Source: JANNNF01 sp040385825 (GTDB lineage: Bacteria > Pseudomonadota > Alphaproteobacteria > Rhodobacterales > Rhodobacteraceae). Taken from it: a stretch of DNA of 64,000 nucleotides. Positions 1 through 9,198 of the stretch are shown one piece after another; within the stretch, counting starts at the first letter, position 1; each line of letters starts with the position of its first letter. The notes under the pieces were generated by a model, which was not told the origin of the DNA, searched no databases, and was given only the letters and a program-made list of their open reading frames with translations. The DNA lies in the NCBI GenBank assembly GCA_040385825.1, contig JAZKGQ010000006.1:620001-684000 (forward strand), given 5' to 3'. The position numbers and the translations under genes are program-made.

Positions 1-1
1 C

Positions 2-574
2 CATACGGTTGACGCCTATAACCCCGACCGCGCCAAGGAACTGCTGGCCGCCGAAGGGCTGGAGGCCGGGTTCACGCTGGACGCGACCTACCCGGATATG
101 AACGTTTACGGCGTTGATTTCTCGGTCATGATGCAGAAGGTGCAGGCCGATCTGGCGAAGGTCGGCATTGATGCCAAACTGGCCCCGGTGCCGCTGGCAA
201 ACTGGCGCGAGCTGGCGAATGGCGGCGGCATTGCCCTGACGGCGGTGTTCTTTGCGCCCGACTTCTATGGCACCTCGCAATATGTGGACGTGTTCGGCTT
301 GGGCGAAGGGTCCACCTGGGCGCGGCGTGCGGGGGCCGAGGCTGATCCGTCGATCATCAACCCCAAGACGGGCGAGATCAAGGCGCAGGCCCTTGCCGCC
401 GCGACGCCCGAGGCTGCTGACAAGCTGTGGTTCGAGGCGGGTGAGTTGATGGTCAAGGACCGCATCATCCTGCCGATGGTCAGCCCTGATCTGGTGCTGG
501 CCTACAGCCCGACGATCAAGGGAGTTCGCTACAGCGCCTGCTGCAACCTGCCGCTGGCCGAAATCACCAACTAA
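2..574 (+). CDS. Peptide-type ABC transporter solute-binding protein, C-terminal part
   Basis: The reading frame is open from the window edge, so only the last 190 or so residues are present and the true start lies upstream. The sequence resembles the C-terminal half of family 5 extracellular solute-binding proteins (dipeptide/oligopeptide type): a segment beginning YNPDRAKELLAAEG, then a region with the VDFSVMMQKVQADLAKVGI helix typical of the fold, and a C-terminal tail ending in a cysteine pair. These proteins work in the periplasm and deliver peptides or related solutes to an inner-membrane permease. The substrate cannot be deduced. A class III aminotransferase gene follows after about 50 bases on the same strand, which may point to an amine or amino acid substrate, but that is inference. 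Confidence 0.75.
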   Translation, partial: HTVDAYNPDRAKELLAAEGLEAGFTLDATYPDMNVYGVDFSVMMQKVQADLAKVGIDAKLAPVPLANWRELANGGGIALTAVFFAPDFYGTSQYVDVFGLGEGSTWARRAGAEADPSIINPKTGEIKAQALAAATPEAADKLWFEAGELMVKDRIILPMVSPDLVLAYSPTIKGVRYSACCNLPLAEITN

Positions 575-626
575 GGCCTTGGGGGGCGGGTCACACCGCC
601 CCCCGTTTTCAACCCGGAGCATCCCC

Positions 627-1865
627 ATGACCTTGCCAAACAGCCGTGACGCCGCCCTTGTGCAGCGCGCCAACCTTGTGGTGCCGAACGGCATCTGGGG
701 CCATATGGCGACCCGTAACGTCGGCCCCGGCTATCCGCAGTTCTTTGCGAAATCCGATGGCTGCCGGGTCTGGGATGTGGACGGGCGCGAGTTCATCGAC
801 TTCATGTGTGGCTGGGGGCCGAACGTGCTGGGCTATCGCCACCCGGTGGTGGATGAGGCGGCGCAGCGGCAACTGGCGCTTGGCGACATTGGCAACGGGC
901 CTGCCGAGGTGATGGTGGAGCTGGCGGAATTGCTGGTGGACACGATTGATCATGCCGACTGGGCGATGTTCCAGAAGAACGGCGGCGATGCGACCACGGC
1001 CTGCGTCACCATCGCGCGGGCGGCGACGGGGCGGCGCAAGATACTGGTGGCGAAGGGGGCCTATCACGGGGCGGTGCCGTGGTGTTCGCCGTCGCTGATC
1101 GGGGTCACGTCTGAGGACCGGGCGCATCTGATCCAGTTCATCTTCAACGATGGGGAAAGTCTGGCCGCCGCAGCGGCGCAGGCGGGCGACGATCTGGCGG
1201 GCATCATAATGACCGCGTTCAAGCATGATGTGCTGGTGGATCAGGCGATGCACGATCCGGTTGTGCTGGCGCAGGCGCGGGCGATTTGTGACCAGACCGG
1301 GGCGGCGCTGATCATCGATGACGTGCGGGCCGGGTTCCGGCTGGATGTGCGGGGCAGTTGGGCGCCCTATGGCATCAAGCCCGACCTTGCCGCCTATTCC
1401 AAGGCCATCGGCAATGGCTGGCCGTTGGCGGCGGTGACGGGGACCGATGCGTTCCGCGAAGGGGCGGGCAAGGTGTTCGTGACAGGATCGTTCTGGTACG
1501 GATCCGCCTCGATGGCGGCGGCGGTGGCGACGATCGGCATTTTGAAAAACACCGATGCGCTGGCGCATACGGTTGCCATGGGCCAGCGGTTCCGGGACGG
1601 GCTGAATATGGCAGCGGCCAGGCATGGCTACCGGCTGCGGCAAACCGGGCCGGTGCAGATGCCCATGGTCATCATCGATGGCGACCGCGATCTGGCCTTG
1701 GGCAATGCGTTCTGTGCCGCTGCCCTGCGCCACGGCATCTACCTGCACCCGCGCCACAACCTGTTCCTGTGCGCGGCGCATCAGCCCGGCGACATCGACA
1801 TGGCGGTGCAGGCGGCAGACGCGGCCTTTGCCGACATCGCGGCGGCAGGATTGCAGCCGGACTGA
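627..1865 (+). CDS. Class III PLP-dependent aminotransferase, GSA-aminomutase-like
   Basis: A 412-residue PLP enzyme of the class III aminotransferase / glutamate-1-semialdehyde aminomutase-like group. It shows the substrate-side N-terminal segment (VWDVDGREFIDFMCGWGPNVLG), the KNGGDATTACVTIARAATGR helix, the cofactor aspartate motif (LIIDDVRAGFR) and the Schiff-base lysine in AYSKAIGNGWPLAA. The ATG at 627 has GGAG about 7 bases upstream and is preferred over an upstream in-frame ATG at 579 that lacks a ribosome binding site. It is not a clear HemL: the replacement of the usual DEV by DDV, and its place beside a solute-binding protein, suggest a catabolic or uptake-linked transaminase or mutase of unknown substrate. 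Confidence 0.8.
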   Translation: MTLPNSRDAALVQRANLVVPNGIWGHMATRNVGPGYPQFFAKSDGCRVWDVDGREFIDFMCGWGPNVLGYRHPVVDEAAQRQLALGDIGNGPAEVMVELAELLVDTIDHADWAMFQKNGGDATTACVTIARAATGRRKILVAKGAYHGAVPWCSPSLIGVTSEDRAHLIQFIFNDGESLAAAAAQAGDDLAGIIMTAFKHDVLVDQAMHDPVVLAQARAICDQTGAALIIDDVRAGFRLDVRGSWAPYGIKPDLAAYSKAIGNGWPLAAVTGTDAFREGAGKVFVTGSFWYGSASMAAAVATIGILKNTDALAHTVAMGQRFRDGLNMAAARHGYRLRQTGPVQMPMVIIDGDRDLALGNAFCAAALRHGIYLHPRHNLFLCAAHQPGDIDMAVQAADAAFADIAAAGLQPD

Positions 1866-1979
1866 TGCAGCTTTGCGACGGGTCTGAACAACAGTCTGCG
1901 GCAACAGTGCCGCACACCCGGCAGCTATTGTATTTCTGCGTGCCGCATGGCTTTGCTGACGCACAACTAAGAGGTGCAT

Positions 1980-4900
1980 GTGGCAGACCGGATTGACCAC
2001 GCTTTGGCGGCGATGCCCCCCGTGGTGCAGGACATGTTGACGCAAGACAACGCGACGGCGCTTGTCCGGCGACGGCTGGACAGTCTTGCCCAAGCCGTGG
2101 GCGCCGAGCGGGCCTATGTGCTGCATGTGTCCCGCAGCGGCGATCTTTGCGCCGATTATCTGGGCGGCATCGCTGACCCTGCTCCGATACAGGCCGGGGC
2201 CGCGCGGATCGGGGCGGCGATCATGCCGCAATTCGCCGCCAATGACTTTGCCCCCGTGCAACTGCCCCCGGCGCAGGCCGGTCATGGCTTTGTTCTGGCG
2301 GTGCCTCTGGGCCGGTACGAACTGTGCGCCGGAGCCGTGGTGTTTGAATCCGCCCGCCCCTTTGACCCCGGCCAGATCGCGCTGCTGCCTTTTGCGATCG
2401 AGACGCTGAAGGCAAAGATCGAAAACCACCGCCGGCCCGATGCGGCAGGGCCGGTGCCTCTGGTGTCGCAGGACTTTGACCGGATCTGCAATCTGACCAG
2501 CAATTTTGTCGTGGTGGTCGATCTGAACCTCTGTGTGGTCTGGGTGAACACCGCCTTTGAAAAGCGCATCGGCTGGACCCTGCCCGAGATCATCGGGCGC
2601 AACATCGAAGATCTGGTCGGCTGTCCGGGACGGCATCCGACCGACTATGGGCAGATGCGCAGCTCGACCGAGAACGGGGGCAAATACTATGGCGTCAACG
2701 TCAACCAGGACCGGCATGGCAACCAGTACTGGCTGACCTATGATGTGCTGCCGCTGTTCGGCCCGTCGGGCGAGGTGACGGGATATGTGTCGATCGAAAC
2801 CGACATCACCCGCCTGAAGGAACTGGAAACCGAGGTGAAGCGGCAGGCGGAAACCGCCAGTCTGGCGCACAGCCGGTTGGAAAACGCCATCTCGGCGCTG
2901 CCGGACGGGGTGATGATCGTCGATGCGGACGGGATCATCGTCACCCTGAACGACCCGCTGCGCGGCATGTTTCCGCAGCTTTCGGCCTTTGCCGTGCCGG
3001 GGATGCCGTTTCAGGCCTTGCTGGAGAAAGCCGCCGAAAGCGGGATCTTCCCGGACTGGCTGGAAAACTATCTGGTTCCCGCGCAGGACGGCGATCCGCC
3101 CAACCCGCTGACCGACTGGCAAAGCATCAACGAACTGACCATGCATGACGGCCGCAGCATCCGCTGGCGGGTCTTGCCCACATCCGACGACGGGCAGTTG
3201 TTCGCCTTTACCGACCTGACGGTGCATATGGCGCAGATGGCGGCCCTGGATGCCGTGAATGCCGAGTTGAAGAAGGCGCTGGAGGCCCGCAAGCGCGCCA
3301 AACGCCGTGCCGCCCGGATCATCGAAAACTCGGGCATCGGCACTTGGGAATGGATGTGTGACACCGGGATCATCCGCATCGGTGGCCGATGGGCCGAAAT
3401 GCTGGGTTACACAGCCGATGATCTGGAACCCCTGACGCATGAGAAATTCCAGAGCCTGCTGCATCCCGAAGACGCAAAGCGCCTCGCCCATGACCGCCCC
3501 AATGATCTGGCACAAGAGGACATGCCCTTCGAGGGCCGGTTCCGCATGCAGCACCGCAACGGGGCCTGGCTGAACATCCTGTCGCGCGGCAAGGTGGTGC
3601 AGCGCCGTGACGACGGCACGCCGCTGCTGGTGACGGGGGTGCATCTGGACATCACCCATCAGGCGGAACTGGAAGCCCAGTTGAGCAACGAGCGGGCCAT
3701 GTTGCAGATGGTGCTGGAAACCAGCGTCACGGCCATTGCGGTGATCGACGACAGCGGGCAGCTGATCTTCACCAATGACGAGGCCGAAGCCGTCTTGCAT
3801 CTGACGCGGGCCGAGATCGAAAGCCGCAAGTTCAATGACCCCGCGTGGCGGCTTGAACGGCCGACCGGCGGCGCCATGCCGGATGAGGAAACGCCCATCG
3901 GTCTGGTGTTCAGATCGGGCAAGCCGGTGCGCGATGTGCGGGTTGCGATTGCCTGGACCGATGGCACCCGGCGCATCCTGTCGGTGAATGCCGCGCCGAT
4001 CATGGTGGGGGATGGCAAGATGCATGTCGTCGCCAGTTTCCTTGACCTGACCGATGAACTGGCAGCGACCGAACGGCTGGAGGATGCCCGCCGCCGGGCC
4101 GAGGAATCCAACAAGACCAAATCCATGTTCCTTGCCAACATGAGCCATGAAATCCGCACTCCGCTGAACGGCGTGCTGGGCATGGCCGAAGTGCTGGAAG
4201 GCAGCGTCACCAACACCGACCATCTGCGCATGATCAACACGATCCGCAGTTCGGGCGAAACGCTGCTGACGGTGCTGAACGGCATTCTGGACATGTCCAA
4301 GATCGAAGCCGGCAAGATGGAGCTGGAATCGCTGCCCTTTGTGCCGCTTGACCTGCTGCGCCACACTGACACGGTGTTTTCGGTGCAGGCCGAAGAACGG
4401 GGCGTGGATTTCGAGGTCACCTCCTCGGTCGGGGCCAGCCGGACCATGCTGGGCGACCCGCACCGCATTCAGCAGATCCTGAACAACCTGCTGAACAACG
4501 CGTTCAAGTTTACCGAATCCGGGGCGATCACTCTCAAGCTGTCTTGCCGACCGGGGGCGCCGCTGGTGTTCGAGGTGGCCGATACCGGGATGGGGATGCC
4601 GCCCGCACAGGCCGCGCGTGTGTTTGAAAGTTTCGTGCAGGCCGATGGCAGCGTGACGCGCCGCTATGGGGGCACCGGGCTGGGGCTGTCGATCGTGAAG
4701 GAACTGGTGTCGCTGATGGGTGGCACGATCACCCTGACCAGCGCAGAGGGCAAGGGCACGACGGTTGTGGTCAGCCTGCCCCTGGCCGAGGCCGAGGCCG
4801 GCACGGTGGTCGCCGCCGCCCCGCCCGCCGAAGCGTCGCTGACGGATGCCCTGAACCAGTGCCGCATTCTGATTGCAGATGACAACGTGACCAACCGCCT

Positions 4901-5246
4901 CGTGCTGGCGGAAATGCTGGAAGGCAGCGGAGCCATCATCGAGGCGGCTGAAAACGGCCGTCAGGCCGTGGATATGTGGACCGCCAACATGACAGCGGCG
5001 CAGCCTTATGATGTGCTGTTGCTGGACATCACCATGCCGGTGCTGGACGGGCTGAGCGCGATCCGCCTGATCCGCGACATCGAGGCCGCCAGTGGCCGCC
5101 CCGAGGTTCCCGCCATCGCCATCACCGCCAATGCCATGCCGCATCAGGTTTCGGACTATATCATCGGGGGGTTCGACTCGCATCTGTCCAAGCCGTTCCG
5201 CAGGCGCGACCTTTTGCAGTCCATTCGCTCTCTCTTAAGCAGGTAG
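1980..5246 (+). CDS. PAS-rich hybrid sensor histidine kinase with C-terminal receiver
   Basis: About 1088 residues with no obvious membrane segment. An N-terminal stretch of about 150 residues looks GAF-like. Several PAS domains follow (around residues 170-285, 305-420, 445-560, with IGTWEW, and 575-700). Then come a HisKA domain with the phospho-acceptor histidine in MSHEIRTPLNGVLGM (about residue 722), a HATPase domain with N box (ILNNLLNNAFKF), G1 (DTGMGMPP) and G2 (GGTGLGLS) motifs, and a receiver with acidic pair (IADDN), phospho-aspartate in LLLDITMP and lysine in SKPF. Both GTG 1974 and GTG 1980 could start it; AGAGG fits 1980. Such kinases usually need an Hpt partner, and an Hpt gene lies 3.6 kb downstream. 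The second hybrid kinase at 6093 is closely similar, suggesting duplication. Confidence 0.9.
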   Translation: MADRIDHALAAMPPVVQDMLTQDNATALVRRRLDSLAQAVGAERAYVLHVSRSGDLCADYLGGIADPAPIQAGAARIGAAIMPQFAANDFAPVQLPPAQAGHGFVLAVPLGRYELCAGAVVFESARPFDPGQIALLPFAIETLKAKIENHRRPDAAGPVPLVSQDFDRICNLTSNFVVVVDLNLCVVWVNTAFEKRIGWTLPEIIGRNIEDLVGCPGRHPTDYGQMRSSTENGGKYYGVNVNQDRHGNQYWLTYDVLPLFGPSGEVTGYVSIETDITRLKELETEVKRQAETASLAHSRLENAISALPDGVMIVDADGIIVTLNDPLRGMFPQLSAFAVPGMPFQALLEKAAESGIFPDWLENYLVPAQDGDPPNPLTDWQSINELTMHDGRSIRWRVLPTSDDGQLFAFTDLTVHMAQMAALDAVNAELKKALEARKRAKRRAARIIENSGIGTWEWMCDTGIIRIGGRWAEMLGYTADDLEPLTHEKFQSLLHPEDAKRLAHDRPNDLAQEDMPFEGRFRMQHRNGAWLNILSRGKVVQRRDDGTPLLVTGVHLDITHQAELEAQLSNERAMLQMVLETSVTAIAVIDDSGQLIFTNDEAEAVLHLTRAEIESRKFNDPAWRLERPTGGAMPDEETPIGLVFRSGKPVRDVRVAIAWTDGTRRILSVNAAPIMVGDGKMHVVASFLDLTDELAATERLEDARRRAEESNKTKSMFLANMSHEIRTPLNGVLGMAEVLEGSVTNTDHLRMINTIRSSGETLLTVLNGILDMSKIEAGKMELESLPFVPLDLLRHTDTVFSVQAEERGVDFEVTSSVGASRTMLGDPHRIQQILNNLLNNAFKFTESGAITLKLSCRPGAPLVFEVADTGMGMPPAQAARVFESFVQADGSVTRRYGGTGLGLSIVKELVSLMGGTITLTSAEGKGTTVVVSLPLAEAEAGTVVAAAPPAEASLTDALNQCRILIADDNVTNRLVLAEMLEGSGAIIEAAENGRQAVDMWTANMTAAQPYDVLLLDITMPVLDGLSAIRLIRDIEAASGRPEVPAIAITANAMPHQVSDYIIGGFDSHLSKPFRRRDLLQSIRSLLSR

Positions 5247-5311
5247 CTTGGGCAGCTCTGCAGCGCGTGGTTGAAAGTTGCGCCAAAGCAGGGCAAACCC
5301 GTGGCGGGGGG

Positions 5312-5349
5312 CTTGGCAAGAACCACATTTTGGTCACTTACTTGCCAAG
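5312..5349. promoter_or_regulatory. Inverted repeat upstream of the REC-only gene
   Basis: Perfect 9-base arms CTTGGCAAG (5312-5320) and CTTGCCAAG (5341-5349) are separated by 20 bases in the gap between the first hybrid kinase and the receiver gene. The centre-to-centre spacing of about 29 bases (near three helical turns) would suit a dimeric regulator, though a long-stem transcript structure is equally possible. No known operator is matched. Confidence 0.3.
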
Positions 5350-5434
5350 TCTACCCTATAGACTTACCCTTACGTTGGGTCAGTTGCCTGGCGTTTTGGT
5401 AGAATGTGACTGTTTTGAGAGAATGTGGTGGGTG

Positions 5435-5830
5435 ATGACGGACGGAAACGCAGATAAAAATGCAAGAATCCTGCTGGCGGATGACGATGAGATCAATCGT
5501 CTGGTGCTGGGTGCATTTCTGACGGACAGTCCCGAATATGACCTGACCTTTGTCGAAGACGGCCGCGCCGCACTGGAAGTGGCCACCACGACCCAGTTTG
5601 ACGTGATGATTTTTGACCAGAATATGCCCTTCATCACCGGCGACCGCGTGATCCGCCATCTGCGCGCCAGCAACTCGATCAACGCCCGTACGCCGGTGAT
5701 CCGGCTCAGCGCCGACACCTCGCATGAAAGCCGGACCGTGGTGGAAGGGGTCGCAACCTCGTCCTTGCCCAAGCCGCTGCACAAGGATGTGTTCCTGGCA
5801 GCCATCCGCGCGGCGCTGAAGCGCGGTTAA
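5435..5830 (+). CDS. Single-domain response regulator (receiver only)
   Basis: A 131-residue CheY-like receiver with no output domain. It has the acidic pair in ILLADDDEINRL, the phospho-aspartate in VMIFDQNMPFITGD and the switch lysine in SLPKPLHKD. It probably acts as a phosphate shuttle or sink, or as an allosteric partner, between the hybrid kinases on either side and the Hpt protein downstream. ATG 5435 fits the start of receiver homology; ATG 5423 (in frame, with GAGA just before it) is a close alternative. The long in-frame extension back to 5267 has no ribosome binding site and is excluded. A small receiver that damps CtrA activation (Osp) is known in C. sphaeroides, but identity is not shown here. 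Confidence 0.8.
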   Translation: MTDGNADKNARILLADDDEINRLVLGAFLTDSPEYDLTFVEDGRAALEVATTTQFDVMIFDQNMPFITGDRVIRHLRASNSINARTPVIRLSADTSHESRTVVEGVATSSLPKPLHKDVFLAAIRAALKRG

Positions 5831-6092
5831 GCCGCGGCCGCGATAAATTTCCCGTGGCGGCTCGTCTTTTCGTGGCGATTGCACGATAAATCGTGCAATC
5901 AAGAAGACATGCGTAACGATTTCTTGCAACTGTCAGTGATGGTAATGCGTTTCTGACCGAGGCGGATTTTCTGGTCTTGCCGGACAGCGGCCATGCCCGC
6001 CCCGGAAAGGGTTTGTTGCCGGAAAGGGTTTGTTGAATGACGCTGCGATGCCGACACAGCCTTGTCCTGATCGCGCAGCCGTGGGGAAATCT
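5831..6092. other. Intergenic region with a 10-bp-arm palindrome
   Basis: This 262-base gap contains a perfect inverted repeat with arms GATTGCACGA (5877-5886) and TCGTGCAATC (5891-5900) around TAAA. It could be a hairpin ending the receiver transcript, but no T run follows, or an operator for the next kinase. A near-tandem GGAAAGGGTTTGTTG repeat occurs at about 6003-6017 and 6021-6035. Nothing else is recognisable. Confidence 0.4.
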
Positions 6093-8825
6093 ATGCTGAT
6101 GAAGGATCAACGCGTGCCGCCGACCGCCAGACAGCCCAGCACTCCGCCGCCGCCCCTTGCGCGGGGACGAGAGTATCCTGCATCGGATGTGGCCGAAGGT
6201 CTGGCGGCGATCGTTGATCAGTTGACGCAAGGTGTTGCGATTTTCGCCGAGGACGGGCAGTTGAAATACAGCAATGCCCGCTTTCGGGCCTTGTTCGACA
6301 ACCCGGTCGGCCCGTCTGCCAGTCTCAGCCAGATTCAGGCGTTTGTGGCCAAGATGGGCGGCATCGCCAATGAAGGCGCGCAGCCCTCTGCCTTTGATGC
6401 GCAGGTGATCCTGCCCGGCGGTCAGGCCATTGTGCTGCACAAGACGGCCCTGTCCGACGGCAGCCACCGCATCAGTTGTGAAGATCTGACCGATGTTCGC
6501 CAGACCGAGGCCCGGTTGAAAACCGCCATCGACGGCGCCGAGGTGGGCACCTGGGAATGGACCCTTGCCAGCGGGCAGAACCTGATCAACGACCGTTGGG
6601 CCGCGATGCTGGGCTATGCCCGCGAGGAACTGGAACCCGTCACCATCGACACTTTCACCCGGCTGGTGGTGCCCGAAGACCGGGTGACGCTGCAAAACGC
6701 CTGGGCCGATCTGTTCGCCCGGAACGGCGACCGGTTCGAGCATGAATTTCGCATGTATCACAAGAACGGCCATCTGGTCTGGGTGCTGTCGCGGGGCCGC
6801 ACGATACTGGCTGGCGCTGACGGCAAGCCTGTCGTCATGGCCGGGGTTCATCTGGAAATCACCCAGTTGAAGCTGACACAGGACCGGCTGTCGCAACTGG
6901 TGGATGGCGCGCGGATCGGCACCTGGGACTGGGATCTGATCACCGACGAACAGCGCGGCAATCAGGAATGGGCCAACATGCTTGGCTACACGTTCGAGGA
7001 AGTGTCGCCGATCACTTATGAACGCTGGCGTGATCTGGTCCACCCCGACGACATCACCGCCGTCGAGATGAGCATGTCACAATGCGTTGAAGGCGTGAAG
7101 GATTCCTTCGTGGCCGAATACCGGATGCGCCACAAGGACGGCAGTTGGGTCTGGATGATCGACCGGGCGCGCGTCATTTCCAAGCTGGCAGATGGCCGGG
7201 CGGCGTTCATCGCCGGCATCCAGATCGAGATAAGCGAACAAAAGGCGCGCGAGGAGGCGTTGCGCGCCGCCAAGACCGAGCTGGAACTGGCCTTTGCCGA
7301 CCGAAACCGCGCCGAAAAGCGTCTGGCCGATATTGCCGCCGTCAGCGAGGACTGGTTCTGGGAACAGGACGGCGACCTGCGGTTTCAGTTTCTGTCGCAC
7401 ATGGATTTTCTGGGCCCGAACCCTGCCGCCGATGCCGGACTTATCGGCAAAAGCTGGCAGGACTGGCTGCGCCATCGCCCGTCGGAACAGGCCAGCGCCG
7501 ATTGGTCGGTGTTGTTCCGGCATCTGGATCAGCGCCTGCCGTTCAAGGATTTTGCCTTCATGCTGACGCCTTCAGGCGGCGGCGATCCGCGGTGGGTGCG
7601 GTTCAGCGGTGCGCCGATTCTGGATGAGGATGGCAGCTTTGTCGGCTATCGCGGCGTCGGGTCGGATGTGACGCAATACTATCTCGCCAAGGCAAAGGCC
7701 GAAGATTCCAACCAGTCCAAGTCGATGTTCCTGGCCCATATGAGCCACGAGATCCGCACCCCCCTGAACGGCGTTCTGGGCATGGCCGAAGTGCTGGATG
7801 CCAGCCTGACCGACCCCAAGCACAAGCGCATGATCGCCACCATCCGCAATTCGGGCGAGGCGCTGTTAAGCATTCTGAACGACATCCTGGATGTGTCCAA
7901 GATCGAGGCCCGCAAGCTGGACTTGGAACTGGTGCCCTTTGATCCGGCCGATCTTGCGGCGCAGGTGGAAGAACTGCACCGCGCACGGGCCGACGAAAAG
8001 GGCCTGACGTTTGAGGTGTTTCTGGGCATGGGGGCCGAACGGCCCCGCGTCGGCGACCAGCACCGGCTGCGGCAGGTGCTGAACAACCTGATCAGCAATG
8101 CGATCAAGTTCACCGAAAAAGGCAGCGTCAGCGTCAGCCTGAAGGGCAAGCCCGGACGCCCCTTCGTGATCGAGGTGTCCGACACCGGCATCGGCATGAC
8201 GCCTGATCAACTGGCGCATCTGCACGACGAATTCGTGCAGGCCGACAGTTCGATCACCCGCAAATATGGCGGCACCGGCCTTGGCATGGCGATCACCCGC
8301 AGTCTGGTCGACCTGATGGGGGGGCAGATTCGCGTCACCTCGGACGTGGGGGTCGGCACGCGGATGACGGTCGAATTGCCGCTCGCGGTGCATGACGAAC
8401 CCCTCGTTGCGGCCGTGGTCAAGGTCGATGCCTCCAGCACGCTGGCGGGGGTTCATCTGCTGGTGGCGGATGACAATGACACCAACCTGACGGTGATGGG
8501 CTATATCCTGCGCCATCTTGGCGCCACCAGCCTGATGACGAAAAACGGGCTGGAGGCGCTGACGGCCTGGGAAGGCGGCGGGTTTGACGCTGTTCTGCTG
8601 GATGTTGCGATGCCGGTGATGGATGGCAAGACCGCCGTGCAGAACATCCGCAGCAAGGAAGCCACACTTGGCCTGCGCCACACCCCGGTCATTGCGGTCA
8701 CGGCAAACGTGATGCCCTATCAGGTCAGCGAATACATCGAGGTGGGGTTTGATGCCTGCATCGGCAAGCCGGTGTCGTCCGGCGCGATCCTGCACGCCGT
8801 TCGGTCCTTGCTGGGGCAGCCCTAG
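6093..8825 (+). CDS. Second PAS-rich hybrid sensor histidine kinase with receiver
   Basis: About 910 residues, soluble. A PAS-like segment near the N terminus (QGVAIFAEDGQLKYSNARF) is followed by two similar PAS/PAC units with GTWEW and GTWDWD, and a fourth PAS (SEDWFWEQDGDLRFQFLS). Then come HisKA with MSHEIRTPLNGVLGM (about residue 550), HATPase with DTGIGMTP and GGTGLGMA, and a receiver with LVADDN, phospho-aspartate in VLLDVAMP and lysine in GKPVS. ATG 6093 is chosen because GGGGA sits 5 bases upstream; ATG 6048 and a TTG at 6030 are in frame but poorly preceded. The gene ends 6 bases before the convergent hpt gene, and its receiver could pass phosphate to that Hpt. The ligand is unknown. 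Confidence 0.9.
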   Translation: MLMKDQRVPPTARQPSTPPPPLARGREYPASDVAEGLAAIVDQLTQGVAIFAEDGQLKYSNARFRALFDNPVGPSASLSQIQAFVAKMGGIANEGAQPSAFDAQVILPGGQAIVLHKTALSDGSHRISCEDLTDVRQTEARLKTAIDGAEVGTWEWTLASGQNLINDRWAAMLGYAREELEPVTIDTFTRLVVPEDRVTLQNAWADLFARNGDRFEHEFRMYHKNGHLVWVLSRGRTILAGADGKPVVMAGVHLEITQLKLTQDRLSQLVDGARIGTWDWDLITDEQRGNQEWANMLGYTFEEVSPITYERWRDLVHPDDITAVEMSMSQCVEGVKDSFVAEYRMRHKDGSWVWMIDRARVISKLADGRAAFIAGIQIEISEQKAREEALRAAKTELELAFADRNRAEKRLADIAAVSEDWFWEQDGDLRFQFLSHMDFLGPNPAADAGLIGKSWQDWLRHRPSEQASADWSVLFRHLDQRLPFKDFAFMLTPSGGGDPRWVRFSGAPILDEDGSFVGYRGVGSDVTQYYLAKAKAEDSNQSKSMFLAHMSHEIRTPLNGVLGMAEVLDASLTDPKHKRMIATIRNSGEALLSILNDILDVSKIEARKLDLELVPFDPADLAAQVEELHRARADEKGLTFEVFLGMGAERPRVGDQHRLRQVLNNLISNAIKFTEKGSVSVSLKGKPGRPFVIEVSDTGIGMTPDQLAHLHDEFVQADSSITRKYGGTGLGMAITRSLVDLMGGQIRVTSDVGVGTRMTVELPLAVHDEPLVAAVVKVDASSTLAGVHLLVADDNDTNLTVMGYILRHLGATSLMTKNGLEALTAWEGGGFDAVLLDVAMPVMDGKTAVQNIRSKEATLGLRHTPVIAVTANVMPYQVSEYIEVGFDACIGKPVSSGAILHAVRSLLGQP

Positions 8826-8831
8826 CAAGGG

Positions 8832-9197
8832 TCAGGTGTCGAGGTGGCTTTCCATCTCGTCCAGCAGATGTTCCAGCGGGGCAGCAACCTCTTGCCACAG
8901 CCGCCCGCAGGTCGCAGGCGTGTTCGAGCCTGTGGAAATCCGGCGATCCACCGCATTCGCCAGCCGCCCGATTTCAGAAAACCCAAGCGTTTCCGCGACT
9001 CCGGTGATCTTGTGCGCCAGATCGGCGATGGCGGCCAGCACCTGAACCGGGTCTTGCTCGCCGGTTTGAAGCATCTGTTTGAAGGTTTCAAACCGCACCA
9101 GCCGGGCAGGGATCGTATCGACAAACCGGTTTCGCACGGAAAGAAGCGCCGCATCGGCGGCGGATGGTCCGGAGGGTGCCGATTGCTGCGGGGTCAT
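8832..9197 (-). CDS. Histidine phosphotransfer (Hpt) domain protein
   Basis: A 121-residue helical protein with the Hpt signature around His62 (LAHKITGVAETLGFSEIG), where the lysine and glycine that follow the histidine are typical. It would carry phosphate between a hybrid kinase receiver and a terminal response regulator. It is the first candidate partner for the two hybrid kinases on the opposite strand. The gene lies one base downstream of the response regulator gene on the same strand, so the two are almost certainly co-transcribed, making phosphotransfer between them the simplest model. Confidence 0.85.
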   Translation of the reverse strand: MTPQQSAPSGPSAADAALLSVRNRFVDTIPARLVRFETFKQMLQTGEQDPVQVLAAIADLAHKITGVAETLGFSEIGRLANAVDRRISTGSNTPATCGRLWQEVAAPLEHLLDEMESHLDT

Positions 9198-9198
9198 G

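Noticed and set aside
609..5183. A 1524-codon open frame on the minus strand opposite the aminotransferase and first kinase
   Set aside because: It is His/Arg/Gly-rich without domains and lies antisense to two genes with clear catalytic motifs; long antisense frames are common in GC-rich DNA.
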